Assembly (NCBI GenBank): GCA_013204985.1
Contig: JABMLG010000011.1
Span: forward strand, 108,232-172,231
DNA from: Microbacteriaceae bacterium VKM Ac-2855
Lineage (GTDB): Bacteria > Actinomycetota > Actinomycetes > Actinomycetales > Microbacteriaceae
Reading direction: 5' to 3'
Length of the DNA: 64,000 nucleotides
The translations under genes and the position numbers were made by a program. Position 1 is the stretch's first letter. Every line of letters starts with the position of its first letter. Positions 25,986-34,857 of the stretch are shown in pieces. The notes beneath the pieces are model-generated. The model saw nothing but the letters and a program-made list of their open reading frames with translations, did no database searches and was not told the DNA's origin.

Positions 25986-26917
25986 CGAGCTCCGTGATGA
26001 CGACCACGGCTCCGGTGCGGCGCGCGGCCCTGGCCCCGCGCGCCGCCCCATGGTTCTTCGTGGCTCCGGCGATCATCCTCGCCGTCGGCCTGCTCGCCGT
26101 GCCGCTGCTGTACACGGTCTGGCTCAGCTTCCGCGGCAACACCGTCAGCGGCAGCGGTCTCGGCGTGAAGCAGGAGACCTTCGTCGGCCTCGACAACTAC
26201 GCCAGAACGCTGACCGACGGCGCCCTCTGGGCCGGTTTCGGGCGGATGCTGACCTTCGCGCTGATCTCCGTGCCGATCACGATGATCCTGGCCCTGATCT
26301 TCGCGCTGCTGCTGGACAACCTGTCCACCCGCTTCGGTCGCTTCTCGCGCATCGCGATCTTCGTGCCCTACGCGGTACCGGGCGTGATCGCGGCGCTGAT
26401 GTGGGGGTTCCTGTACCTGCCCGGCGTGAGCCCGTTCACGGATGTGGCTGCCGCGCTCGGACTGCCGGCTCCGGTGTTCCTCGGCCCCGACTCCGTCTTC
26501 TTCTCGGTCGCGAACATCGCGATCTGGGGCTCGGTCGGCTTCAACATGGTGATCCTGTACACCTCGCTGCGCGGGCTGCCGTCGGAGATCTACGACGCGG
26601 CCCGGATCGACGGATGCAGCGAGCTGCAGCTCGCGCTGCGGATCAAGCTGCCGCTGATCGTGCCGGGGGTGATCATGACGGGGCTGTTCTCGATCATCGG
26701 GGCGCTGCAGGTGTTCTCGGAACCGAACACCCTCGTCACCCTGACCACCGTGATCGGTTCGGACTGGGTGCCGATGATGCTGATCTACCGCGATGCGTTC
26801 GTCACGAACGACCTGTTCTCCGCATCCGCGACCTCGGTCGTCGTCACCCTGATCACCCTGATCGCCTCGCTCGGCCTGCTGCGCTTTTTGCAGTCGCGCG
26901 CCTTCGGAGAGGACTGA
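25982..26917 (+). CDS. ABC sugar transporter permease (MalF type)
   Basis: 311 residues with six predicted membrane segments (WFFVAPAIILAVGLLAVPLL, MLTFALISVPITMILALIF, IAIFVPYAVPGVIAALMWG and others). The cytoplasmic EAA loop EIYDAARIDGCSELQLALRI is present, followed by KLPLIVPG. Start ATG 25982 overlaps the binding-protein stop (ATGA); an ATG five codons later is possible. Forms the channel with the next permease. Confidence 0.92.
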   Translation: MTSSVMTTTAPVRRAALAPRAAPWFFVAPAIILAVGLLAVPLLYTVWLSFRGNTVSGSGLGVKQETFVGLDNYARTLTDGALWAGFGRMLTFALISVPITMILALIFALLLDNLSTRFGRFSRIAIFVPYAVPGVIAALMWGFLYLPGVSPFTDVAAALGLPAPVFLGPDSVFFSVANIAIWGSVGFNMVILYTSLRGLPSEIYDAARIDGCSELQLALRIKLPLIVPGVIMTGLFSIIGALQVFSEPNTLVTLTTVIGSDWVPMMLIYRDAFVTNDLFSASATSVVVTLITLIASLGLLRFLQSRAFGED

Positions 26918-26920
26918 ACC

Positions 26921-27835
26921 ATGACCGACACCCTCACCAAGCTGCCACCCGTGATCGTCGAGGCGGCGCCGCCCAAGCGCCGGGGTCCGACGGTGACCAA
27001 GCCGCGCGCGGCGTTCTGGCCCACCGCCGTGCTCCTGGTCGGCGCCGTCTACTGCCTCCTTCCGGTGTTCTGGCTGTTCACGGCGGCCACGAAGAAGTCG
27101 GGCGAACTCTTCACCACCTTCTCGCTCTGGCCCAGCTTCACGGGAGGCTTCACCGAGAACCTCGGCCAATTGCTGGCCGTGCGCGACGGCGCGTTCTGGT
27201 CGTGGTGCCTGAACAGCCTGATCTTCGCTGGAGGCGGCGGGCTGCTGGGTACTCTCGTCTCGGCACTCGCGGGCTACGGCCTGGCGAAGTACTCGTTCCG
27301 TGGCAAGAAGCTGGTCTTCAACTTCCTACTGATCGGAGTGCTCATCCCCGGCGTGATCCTCGCGATCCCGCAGTACCTCCTGCTCTCGAGCATCGGCATC
27401 GCCGGCACCTACTGGTCGGTGCTGCTGCCCTGCATGATCAGCCCGTTCAGCATCTACCTCTGCCGCATCTACGCCACGGCCGTGGTGCCGAACGAGATGC
27501 TCGAGGCGGGGCGGATCGACGGTGCGAGCGAGTGGGGGATCTTCTCGCGGATCGCCATCTACCCGATGGTGCCCGGTCTGATCACCGTGTTCCTGCTGCA
27601 CTTCGTCGGCATCTGGAACAACTTCCTGCTGCCGTTCATCATGCTCTCGCGCACCGAGATGTTCCCGCTGACGGTCGGCTTCTACTCGCTGATGAACCAG
27701 GGCAACGACCAACCGAACACGTACAACGTCGTGATCATGGGCTGCCTCGTCTCGACCATCCCACTGATCGCCCTCTTCCTCTTCCTGCAGCGCTACTGGC
27801 GGCTCGACCTCGTTAGCGGCTCGCTCAAGGGCTGA
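26921..27835 (+). CDS. ABC sugar transporter permease (MalG type)
   Basis: 304 residues, six membrane segments, with the EAA loop EMLEAGRIDGASEWGIFSRI and KKSGELFTTFSLWP-type extracytoplasmic stretch after helix 1 typical of MalG relatives. Starts three bases after the first permease stop. Partner of the MalF-type protein in the same transporter. Confidence 0.92.
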   Translation: MTDTLTKLPPVIVEAAPPKRRGPTVTKPRAAFWPTAVLLVGAVYCLLPVFWLFTAATKKSGELFTTFSLWPSFTGGFTENLGQLLAVRDGAFWSWCLNSLIFAGGGGLLGTLVSALAGYGLAKYSFRGKKLVFNFLLIGVLIPGVILAIPQYLLLSSIGIAGTYWSVLLPCMISPFSIYLCRIYATAVVPNEMLEAGRIDGASEWGIFSRIAIYPMVPGLITVFLLHFVGIWNNFLLPFIMLSRTEMFPLTVGFYSLMNQGNDQPNTYNVVIMGCLVSTIPLIALFLFLQRYWRLDLVSGSLKG

Positions 27836-27884
27836 CGCCCTTCTACATCCGACTCCTTCTCCATCCGAATCGCAAAGGACCGCA

Positions 27885-28862
27885 ATGACCACCACCGAAC
27901 CGAATCCCGTCGCCTCGACCTCGACCCGGGTGCTGCCCGACGGCGGCTGGCCCGTGATGCTGACGCCGTTCCGCGAGGATCGCGCGATCGACTGGCCGCA
28001 GGTCGACGCCCTGACCGATTGGCTGATCGATAACGGCGCCGCGGGGATCTTCACCGTCGCGCTCTCGAGCGAGATGTACGACCTGACCGAGCGGGAGCGT
28101 CTGGATCTCGCTTCGCGCGTCGTGCAGCGCTCCGCCGGCCGCGTGCCGGTGGTCGCGTCGTCCGTCTCGGGTGGATCGCCCCAGGAGCAGGCGGACTCGG
28201 CCGCCGCGATGGCCGCGACCGGGGTCGACGCCGTGGTGCTGATCTCGTCCCTGGTCGGCGGGCTGACGACGACGGAGGAGGAGTGGCGCGAGACCGTCTC
28301 GTTCATCCTCGACGCGAATCCGGGGGTCGACTTCGGGATCTACGAGTGCCCGGTGCCCTTCAAGCGGCTGCCGTCGCTGGAGAACGTGACCTGGATGGCC
28401 GAGACCGGACGCTTCGTGTTCTACAAAGACACCTCGCACTCGATCGAGACCCTCGGCGCACGCCTGGACGCGATCCGGGGCACGCGGATGCGGCTGTTCA
28501 ACGCGCAGATCTCGTCGCTCACCGACTCCCTGAAGCTGGGTGCGGCCGGGCTCTCGGGATACGCGGCCAACATCTACCCCGAGTTCGTCGCGTGGCTCTG
28601 CGCCCACTACGACGACGAGCCGGCCGGGGACGCGATCGCCGTGCAGCGACTACTCACGGTCGCCGAGCACACCATCAACACCCGGTACCCCACCTCGGCG
28701 AAGTTCTACCTCAGCCACAGCTCGCGGCTGACGATCGAGCCGATCAGCCGATGGAAGCCCGAAGGGATCGGAGCGCACGAGGGTCAGCCGCTGCTCGACC
28801 TGGCCGCGTACATCCGCGATCTCGATCTGCCCGGCTCACCGCGCGTGGCCGGCGCTCGCTGA
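27885..28862 (+). CDS. Dihydrodipicolinate synthase/N-acetylneuraminate lyase family aldolase
   Basis: 325 residues, TIM barrel. The Schiff-base lysine is K181 in FVFYKDTSHS, and Tyr153 (GIYECP) corresponds to the catalytic tyrosine of the family. Members cleave or form a bond to pyruvate; catabolic ones split 2-keto-3-deoxy sugar acids or related compounds. Its place in a sugar transporter operon argues for a catabolic aldolase or dehydratase rather than lysine biosynthesis. The N-terminus (MTTTEPNPVASTSTRVLPDG) is a short flexible leader. The following gene starts directly after its stop. Confidence 0.85.
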   Translation: MTTTEPNPVASTSTRVLPDGGWPVMLTPFREDRAIDWPQVDALTDWLIDNGAAGIFTVALSSEMYDLTERERLDLASRVVQRSAGRVPVVASSVSGGSPQEQADSAAAMAATGVDAVVLISSLVGGLTTTEEEWRETVSFILDANPGVDFGIYECPVPFKRLPSLENVTWMAETGRFVFYKDTSHSIETLGARLDAIRGTRMRLFNAQISSLTDSLKLGAAGLSGYAANIYPEFVAWLCAHYDDEPAGDAIAVQRLLTVAEHTINTRYPTSAKFYLSHSSRLTIEPISRWKPEGIGAHEGQPLLDLAAYIRDLDLPGSPRVAGAR

Positions 28863-29675
28863 GTGCGCCTGCTCGTCGGGGCGTATCCCTCCGACTCGCG
28901 GCTGGAGGCACTCGATGAGATCGCGGAGCGCACCGGCTGCGACGGCTTCGAGATCCCGTTCGGCAGCGGCTACGTCGCCGACGAACAGCGGATGCTGGCG
29001 CGGCTCGCGGCCTCGGGCCGGCACGTCCTCACCCTGCTGCCGGCCACGATGGCGGGCGGCTTCGGACTCGCGTCACCGGATGAGAGCCGGCGTCGCCGGG
29101 CGGTGAATCTCGTCGAACGCGCCCGAACGGCGGCCGTGGGGGTCGGCACCGTGGAGGCCGTACTGCTGCACTCGGCGCCGCGTGTGGATGTCGCGCGGCT
29201 GCCAGAGCATCGAGCGGCTCTCGCCGCGAGCCTGGCCGAGATCGGCGAGTGGGAGTGGTGCGGCGTCGACGTCGTGCTCGAGCACTGCGACTCGTACGCC
29301 GGACCGACCCCGCTGAAGGGCTTCCTCGATCTACCGAGCGAACTCGAATCCGGCCTGGATGTCGCGATCAACTGGGGTCGCTCCTACCTCGATACCGGGC
29401 GGATGGACGGGCCCGCGGAACACGCGCGGCTTGCAGCCGATGCGGGCCGGCTGCGCATCCTCGGGGTGTCCGGCGTCGCATCCGGCGACTGGGCGGATGC
29501 GCACGCGCCCGTGGGCGCCGGCCTGCTCAGCGCGACGGCGCTCGCGGACTTCGTGGCGACCGGTGATGTGCCCACGGTCGTGGTGAAGGTCGGTGGCGGG
29601 CTCGACGCCGTGGTCGAATCCGTCCGTGCCACGCAGAAAGCGCTTGCCCGCGCATCCGTTTCCGCACCACACTGA
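28863..29675 (+). CDS. TIM-barrel sugar isomerase/epimerase-like protein (DUF4862-like)
   Basis: 270 residues beginning with GTG directly after the previous stop. The pattern MRLLVGAYPSDSR, DGFEIPFGSG, VLEHCDSYAG and AINWGRSYLDTGR looks like xylose-isomerase-type TIM barrels, in which Glu, Asp and His bind a metal. I believe it belongs to the DUF4862 family that accompanies DHDPS-like genes, but this is from memory. Exact reaction unknown. Context: third enzyme-side gene of the LacI-controlled operon. Confidence 0.65.
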   Translation: MRLLVGAYPSDSRLEALDEIAERTGCDGFEIPFGSGYVADEQRMLARLAASGRHVLTLLPATMAGGFGLASPDESRRRRAVNLVERARTAAVGVGTVEAVLLHSAPRVDVARLPEHRAALAASLAEIGEWEWCGVDVVLEHCDSYAGPTPLKGFLDLPSELESGLDVAINWGRSYLDTGRMDGPAEHARLAADAGRLRILGVSGVASGDWADAHAPVGAGLLSATALADFVATGDVPTVVVKVGGGLDAVVESVRATQKALARASVSAPH

Positions 29676-29705
29676 ACAGGCCGCTTACCTCTGAAAGAGA
29701 GAACG

Positions 29706-30701
29706 ATGACGTACCTCCCCGCCGATGACCGTTACGAGACGATGCGTTACAACCGCACGGGGCGGAGCGGGCTGAAGCTGCCCGCGCTCTCGCTCGGTCT
29801 CTGGCACAACTTCGGTTTCACCAAGCCCGTCGAGACGCAGCGCGCGATCATCCGTCGCGCCTTCGATCTCGGCATCACGCACTTCGACCTCGCGAACAAT
29901 TACGGCCCGCCTTACGGCTCGGCCGAGACCAGCTTCGGGCGCATCCTCGCGGAGGATCTGCGCCCGTACCGCGACGAGATCCTTGTATCCAGCAAAGCCG
30001 GTTACGACATGTGGCCGGGGCCCTACGGCGACCACGGCTCGCGCAAGTACCTGCTGTCGTCGCTGGACCAGAGCCTCGGCCGGCTCGGCCTGGACTACGT
30101 CGACATCTTCTACTCGCACCGTCCCGACCCCGAGACGCCGATCGAGGAGACGATGGGAGCGCTGGCCAGCGCGGTGCAGCAGGGCAAGGCGCTGTATGTG
30201 GGCGTTTCGAACTACTCGCCCGAGCAGACGATCGCTGCGCGCGACGCGCTCGCTGCGCACGGTGTGCCGCTGCTCATCCACCAGCCGCGCTACTCGATGC
30301 TCGACCGGCGTCCGGAGGAGTCGGGGCTGCTCGAGACGGTCGAGCGTGAGGGCATCGGGTCCATCGTGTTCTCTCCGCTGGAGCAGGGCCTCCTCAGCGA
30401 CCGCTATCTCTCGGGCGAGGTACCGCCCGATTCGCGCGCGGCCGTCGGGCACTTCCTCAAGCCCGGCGCTCTGGCGGGCGATTACCACCGGATGATCCTG
30501 GCGTTGAAAGAGGTCGCGGATGCGCGCTCTCAGTCGATCGCGCAGCTCGCGCTGAACTGGGTGCTGCGCTCAAGCGCCGTCACTTCGGCGATCATCGGCG
30601 CTTCGAGTGTCGAGCAGCTCGAGCAGAACGTTGCGGCGCTGGCCGCGGGTCCGTTGAGCGCGGAGCAGCTCGCGGCGATCGACGCCGCGATCGCGCACTG
30701 A
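29706..30701 (+). CDS. Aldo/keto reductase, L-glyceraldehyde 3-phosphate reductase-like
   Basis: 331 residues. NADPH-dependent reductase of the AKR superfamily. Catalytic tetrad by position: Asp61, Tyr66 (DLANNYGPP), Lys97 (SSKAGY), His138 (YSHRPDP). The N-terminal stretch RTGRSGLKLPALSLGLWHNF is the mark of the YghZ/GPR branch, which reduces L-glyceraldehyde 3-phosphate and other aldehydes. As last gene of the operon it may reduce the aldehyde released by the DHDPS-type aldolase (inference). Confidence 0.88.
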   Translation: MTYLPADDRYETMRYNRTGRSGLKLPALSLGLWHNFGFTKPVETQRAIIRRAFDLGITHFDLANNYGPPYGSAETSFGRILAEDLRPYRDEILVSSKAGYDMWPGPYGDHGSRKYLLSSLDQSLGRLGLDYVDIFYSHRPDPETPIEETMGALASAVQQGKALYVGVSNYSPEQTIAARDALAAHGVPLLIHQPRYSMLDRRPEESGLLETVEREGIGSIVFSPLEQGLLSDRYLSGEVPPDSRAAVGHFLKPGALAGDYHRMILALKEVADARSQSIAQLALNWVLRSSAVTSAIIGASSVEQLEQNVAALAAGPLSAEQLAAIDAAIAH

Positions 30702-30961
30702 CGCTCGAGTGCGACCGGGGGAACGCGGGGAGAAAACAACGTCGGCGGGGATGCATGGTCGCGAAGACCCGTTTCCGTCGCGTGGGGACCGGCTTGTGTC
30801 AACCCTGGCTGCGGTCGCTGCTCGAGCGGAGACAGCCGGATTCGCCGTGGTGGGATCGGCGCCGACGTCGTACCCTGAGGTGGGGGTGCGGTTCGATCGC
30901 TGAGGCTGTCGCTCCGCACGTGCAGAGGTGAAGCCGCAATGACGCGGCCGAGGAGTTGAGT

Positions 30962-31183
30962 GTGATCCGAGTCGTGGTGCCGCCCGTCGTGGCGAGTAGC
31001 GATCCTGTCGAAATACACGTCGAGGCGATCCGAGACGCGCTGATCGCGCGCGAGGTGCGCATGGCGAGGCCGGTGCAGGTCGCCGTCCGAGCCGGCGGCG
31101 AGGACTGGCGCTTCTACGTGCACCACCGCCGCGAGCCACGCGCCGTCGCCGCGATCCCGAACGGCGCCAGCAGCGCCGCCTGA
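30962..31183 (+). CDS. Small hypothetical protein
   Basis: 73 residues from GTG 30962, preceded by GAGGAG with six-base spacing. Sequence VIRVVVPPVVASSDPVEIHV continues with AIRDALIAREVRMARPVQVA and DWRFYVHHR; the alternation suggests a small alpha/beta fold. No family recognised. The 260-bp gap before it (30702-30961) holds no other convincing gene. A hairpin lies 25 bases after its stop. Confidence 0.6.
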   Translation: MIRVVVPPVVASSDPVEIHVEAIRDALIAREVRMARPVQVAVRAGGEDWRFYVHHRREPRAVAAIPNGASSAA

Positions 31184-31208
31184 CCGGCTGCCCCCGGGAG
31201 CCGGTATC

Positions 31209-31279
31209 GACGCAACCTCGGCTGAGATGCTTCGTCGACCCCGATCACGGCTGACGATCACTCTCAACCGAGGTTGCGT
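31209..31279. repeat. Inverted repeat with 19-base arms
   Basis: Arms GACGCAACCTCGGCTGAGA (31209-31227) and TCTCAACCGAGGTTGCGTC (31261-31279) pair with one mismatch around a 33-base loop. It lies between the small gene and palindromic element copy B and could end its transcript. Confidence 0.6.
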
Positions 31280-31333
31280 CCTCGTCTCCGTGGCGCCAGC
31301 AGCGCGGCGTACCTGCTGCCGCCGGGCAGTTTC

Positions 31334-31406
31334 TGCGAGGGACCCTCACTGTGCGCACGGGACCCGCCCGGAGGGGGTCCGACGCGCACAGGAGGGGTCC
31401 CTCGCA
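31334..31406. repeat. Dispersed palindromic element, copy B
   Basis: Starts TGCGAGGGACC and ends GGTCCCTCGCA, with inner GTGCGC / GCGCAC arms and asymmetric centre CCGCCCGGAGGGGG. Same orientation as copy A. Confidence 0.85.
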
Positions 31407-31459
31407 GGATGGCTGCGGTGGGGTCGGGGTAAGTGGGGGTCGGGGTTGCAGGGGCTGGG

Positions 31460-31783
31460 TCAGAGGTCGAGCGGGCTCGCCCAGGCGGCGTCGAAGTCCG
31501 GGTCGCGAGCCCCGGCCATAGCGCGTGCGTGCACCGAGGGAAATGGCGGAACCGGGAAACGGCCTTCCTCATCCTCGATATCGGCGATCGGATACACGTG
31601 CAAGGTCGTGTTCGGACCGAGCAGCAACGTGTGGATCCGGACTCCGCCATCTGTGTCGAGAACCGGTATATCGACGGCCACGACAGCTCTTGCGGCAGCG
31701 ACTCGCACGGCGTGCTGAAGCAGAGCCTCGGCGACCGCAGAACCGGTGGGCAAGCTGTCGCCCGCGTAGCGCACGATCTTCAT
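31460..31783 (-). CDS. Hypothetical protein
   Basis: 107 residues from ATG 31783 (MKIVRYAGDSLPTGSAVAEA), eight bases after GAGAG; a GTG three codons earlier is possible. Contains VRVAAARAVVAVDIPVLD, LLLGPNTTLHVYPIADIED and a C-terminal FDAAWASPLDL. The HVYP/IEDEEGRF part suggests a small soluble protein with beta strands. No family recognised. Stands between the palindromic element and nhaA. Confidence 0.6.
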   Translation of the reverse strand: MKIVRYAGDSLPTGSAVAEALLQHAVRVAAARAVVAVDIPVLDTDGGVRIHTLLLGPNTTLHVYPIADIEDEEGRFPVPPFPSVHARAMAGARDPDFDAAWASPLDL

Positions 31784-31880
31784 AGGGCCCACTCTCGTTC
31801 CTCGAGCTTTCGAGTATGAACGCCCATCACACTCCGATTCGCTCGCGAACGCCAGTACTTGACGCGTTCCGACTCGGCGA

Positions 31881-33104
31881 TCAGACTCGCGGGCGCCGAC
31901 CCGCGATGCTCAGGATCGAGCCGCCCAGGAGCGCGGCGATCAGTGAACCGGTCAGCACCCCGACCTTCGCGTGGTCGTCGGCCAGCGTGCCGTTGCCGAA
32001 CGAGAGTTCGGCGACGAGGAGCGACACGGTGAAGCCGATGCCCGCGACGAAGGCCATGCCGATCAGCTCCCGCCAGCGCAGGCTCGGGTCGAGCCGCAGA
32101 CCCGGCAGGCGCGTGAGCAGGAAGGTGGTGCCCGTGATGCCGATCGCCTTGCCGAGCACCAGGCCCGCCACGATGCCGAGGGTGATGCGGTCCTCGAAGG
32201 CCGACGCCAGACCGGACAGGCCACCGACGGCCACGCCCGCCGAGAAGAACGCGAAGATCGGCACGGCGACGAGGGTCGAGAGGGTTCCCCACCGTTCGGC
32301 GAAGTGGTGCGCGAGCCCGGAGTAGCGCGGTGCACCCTGCGCATCTGTACCGTCGGGCACGCGAGCCCGCGAGGTGGCGACCACCGGGACGACGAAACCG
32401 AGCAGCACCCCCGCGACAGTGGCGTGGATGCCCGAGGCGTGCACCAGCGCCCACGTCGTCACGGCGAGGGGCAGCAGCAGCCACCACGCACGGACACCGC
32501 GCCGCACCGCGAGCGCGAACAGCACGAGTGGGACGATCGCCAGCACGAGGGGGAGCACCGTGATCTGGGCGGTGTAGAACACGGCGATGATCGTGATCGC
32601 GAGCAGATCGTCGACCACGGCGAGGGTGAGCAGGAAGGTGCGCAGGGCGGGCGGCAATCCTCGCCCGACGACGGCGAGCACGGCGACGGCGAAAGCGATG
32701 TCGGTCGCGACCGGGACCGCCCAGCCGCGCGTCGCATCCGCACCGACACCGGCCGTGAAGGCGAGGTAGATCAGTGCGGGTACGGCGACGCCGCCGACCG
32801 CCGCGGCGATGGGCAGGATCGCGGTGCGCGCATCCCGCAGCCGGCCCACGACGAACTCCTGCTTGAGCTCGAGGCCGACGACGAAGAAGAAGATCGCCAG
32901 CAGGCCGTCGGCGGCCCATGCGCCGAGGCTCAGCTCGAGGTGCAGGGCGGCTGGACCGACTTGGAAATCGCGGATACCCGCGTAGACGTCGGCCGCGGGA
33001 GAGTTCGCGAGCACGAGTGCGAGGAGGGTCGCCGCGAGCAGGAGGGCGCCGCCGGTTCGCTCCTCGCGGAGGATCCGGCGCAGGGCGGAGGTGCGGGTGG
33101 TCAT
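31881..33104 (-). CDS. nhaA: Na+/H+ antiporter NhaA
   Basis: 407 residues with about 12 membrane helices. Exchanges two protons for one sodium ion, giving salt and pH tolerance. The ion-binding aspartates appear in VVDDLLAI (Asp165, Asp166) and the ATDIAFA motif (Asp135); the N-terminal [14 protein letters not shown] is characteristic. ATG 33104 has GGGAG upstream and fits the family; the frame is open 35 codons further but those residues are not typical. No regulator nearby. Confidence 0.95.
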   Translation of the reverse strand: MTTRTSALRRILREERTGGALLLAATLLALVLANSPAADVYAGIRDFQVGPAALHLELSLGAWAADGLLAIFFFVVGLELKQEFVVGRLRDARTAILPIAAAVGGVAVPALIYLAFTAGVGADATRGWAVPVATDIAFAVAVLAVVGRGLPPALRTFLLTLAVVDDLLAITIIAVFYTAQITVLPLVLAIVPLVLFALAVRRGVRAWWLLLPLAVTTWALVHASGIHATVAGVLLGFVVPVVATSRARVPDGTDAQGAPRYSGLAHHFAERWGTLSTLVAVPIFAFFSAGVAVGGLSGLASAFEDRITLGIVAGLVLGKAIGITGTTFLLTRLPGLRLDPSLRWRELIGMAFVAGIGFTVSLLVAELSFGNGTLADDHAKVGVLTGSLIAALLGGSILSIAGRRPRV

Positions 33105-33211
33105 GAGGCTCCCGGGGTCGGTCGGAGATCGAGGGCGAGCGGATGCTCGCCCGCCGACCAGACTTCCCGGCGCACCGCCCACAAGAGTACAGCGGGCACC
33201 TGGGCGCACAC

Positions 33212-34729
33212 CTATCGGGTGGGCGTGGGCCGGGTGGGCGCGGGGCCGACCGTGAACCGCAGCTCGCCGACGCCCGCCACCGCGCCCGTGACGACGTCGC
33301 CCGGTCCGATCGCGCCCACTCCGGCCGGGGTGCCGGTGAAGATCAGGTCGCCCGGCTCGAGGCGGATGGAGCGGGAGGCGAACGAGATGATCTCGGCGAC
33401 CGACCAGATCATGTCGGCCAGGTCGCCGCTCTGGCGCGTCTCGCCGTTGACCGCCAAGGTGATCGAGCCCGACGTCAGTTCATTCGGACGCGCGACGATC
33501 GGCGATATCGGGGCCGAGGCGTCGAAGGCCTTGCCCCAGTCCCACGGACGCCGCAACGCCTTCGCGTCGTTCTGCAGATCACGCCGGGTCAGATCCACAC
33601 CCACCGCGTAGCCGTAGATGCAGCCGGCAGCCTCGGCGACCGGCACATCGGCCGCGGCGCGTCCGATCGCGACGACCAGCTCGATCTCGTAGTGCAGGTC
33701 GGAGGTGAGCGGCGGGTACGGCAGCACGCCCGAGGCGGGGACGACCGCATCCGCCGGCTTGCTGAAGAAGAACGGCGGCTCACGATCCGGATCGGCGCCC
33801 ATCTCGCGGGCGTGCTCGGCGTAGTTGCGGCCGACGCAGAGCACGCGGCGCACGGGCCAAACGTCGTCGGAACCGACCACGGGCACGGTCGTCGCGGCGA
33901 ACGGGGTCACGGCGAAGCCGGCGGGCGGCGGATCGGCGAGCACGGGGGTCGGCCGCGACAAGAACTCCAGCGCGGCATCGCGGAAGTGCCGCGACGTCGG
34001 CGCGTTGAAGTGGTTGCGCCCGGGGATCTCGAAGAACTCACCCCGCGGCGTCGCCTCCGCGAGCGACCGCGAGGCCGGCAGGATGCGGTCCTCGCTGCCC
34101 GCAGCGAAGAGCGCCGGCTGCTGCGGCGGGTTCAACCGATCGGGCTGCGGGCTGCCGCGCATCCCTTCGACCAACGCCACCAGAGCGGGGAGGTCGTTCT
34201 CGGGCGTGGCCTCGGCCATCGTCAGGTAGGCCTGCGTGAGGCGGTCCTCGACGGGGGTGCCCTCGTCGATGAAGGCGCGAGCCTGGTCGACGCGGAAACG
34301 GGTGAGCGGGTCGCCATCCGGGATACCACCGAAGACGGCACGACTGATGTGCACGGGCAGCTCCAGCGCCGCGTGCCACCCGACCCGAGCGCCCAGCGAA
34401 TAGCCCACGAAAGCGACGTCGTCGAGGATGTACGTGTCGAGCACCGCGCGCACGTCGGCGACCAGGAGGTCCATCCGGTAGCCGGTCGACACATGGGGCT
34501 TGTCGCTCGCGCCGTGCCCGCGCTGGTCCATCGCGACGACGCGGTAGCCGGCCCGCGTCAGCTCGCGCACCCACCCGGTGCGCCACCAGTTGACCGTGAA
34601 CGACGACGCGAAGCCGTGCAAAGCGAAGACGACCGGGGCATCAGGATCGCCGATGTCGTAGGTCGCGACCCACAGGCCGTCGCGGGTGAGGACCTTGCGC
34701 GGTTCCGGCGCGTCGGGGAGAAGAGGCAT
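33212..34729 (-). CDS. Fusion of alpha/beta-hydrolase and fumarylacetoacetate hydrolase (FAH) domains
   Basis: 505 residues in one frame. Residues about 10-260 are an alpha/beta hydrolase: oxyanion HGF at 38-40, nucleophile GYSLG at 109-113, final histidine in PGRNHFN. Residues about 285-505 are a FAH domain: [37 protein letters not shown] (metal Glu residues), [11 protein letters not shown] (metal Asp), WGKAFD and GTPAGVG. FAH members hydrate or hydrolyse 2-oxo acids such as 2-hydroxypentadienoate or fumarylpyruvate. The two activities are normally separate proteins that act in succession in aromatic meta-cleavage routes. No frameshift is seen at the junction. Substrate unknown; no ring-cleavage gene is nearby. 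Confidence 0.88.
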   Translation of the reverse strand: MPLLPDAPEPRKVLTRDGLWVATYDIGDPDAPVVFALHGFASSFTVNWWRTGWVRELTRAGYRVVAMDQRGHGASDKPHVSTGYRMDLLVADVRAVLDTYILDDVAFVGYSLGARVGWHAALELPVHISRAVFGGIPDGDPLTRFRVDQARAFIDEGTPVEDRLTQAYLTMAEATPENDLPALVALVEGMRGSPQPDRLNPPQQPALFAAGSEDRILPASRSLAEATPRGEFFEIPGRNHFNAPTSRHFRDAALEFLSRPTPVLADPPPAGFAVTPFAATTVPVVGSDDVWPVRRVLCVGRNYAEHAREMGADPDREPPFFFSKPADAVVPASGVLPYPPLTSDLHYEIELVVAIGRAAADVPVAEAAGCIYGYAVGVDLTRRDLQNDAKALRRPWDWGKAFDASAPISPIVARPNELTSGSITLAVNGETRQSGDLADMIWSVAEIISFASRSIRLEPGDLIFTGTPAGVGAIGPGDVVTGAVAGVGELRFTVGPAPTRPTPTR

Positions 34730-34857
34730 CGGGTTACATTGTGGTCGAATCGGACGGCCGCCGCCGAACGTTCAGGACCACGGGTGGGTGTGGATGAAGA
34801 CCCGGGAACCGTGTCGCCGGCTCGCACCAGGTCGGCAGCGATCCGGACTATCTGACG

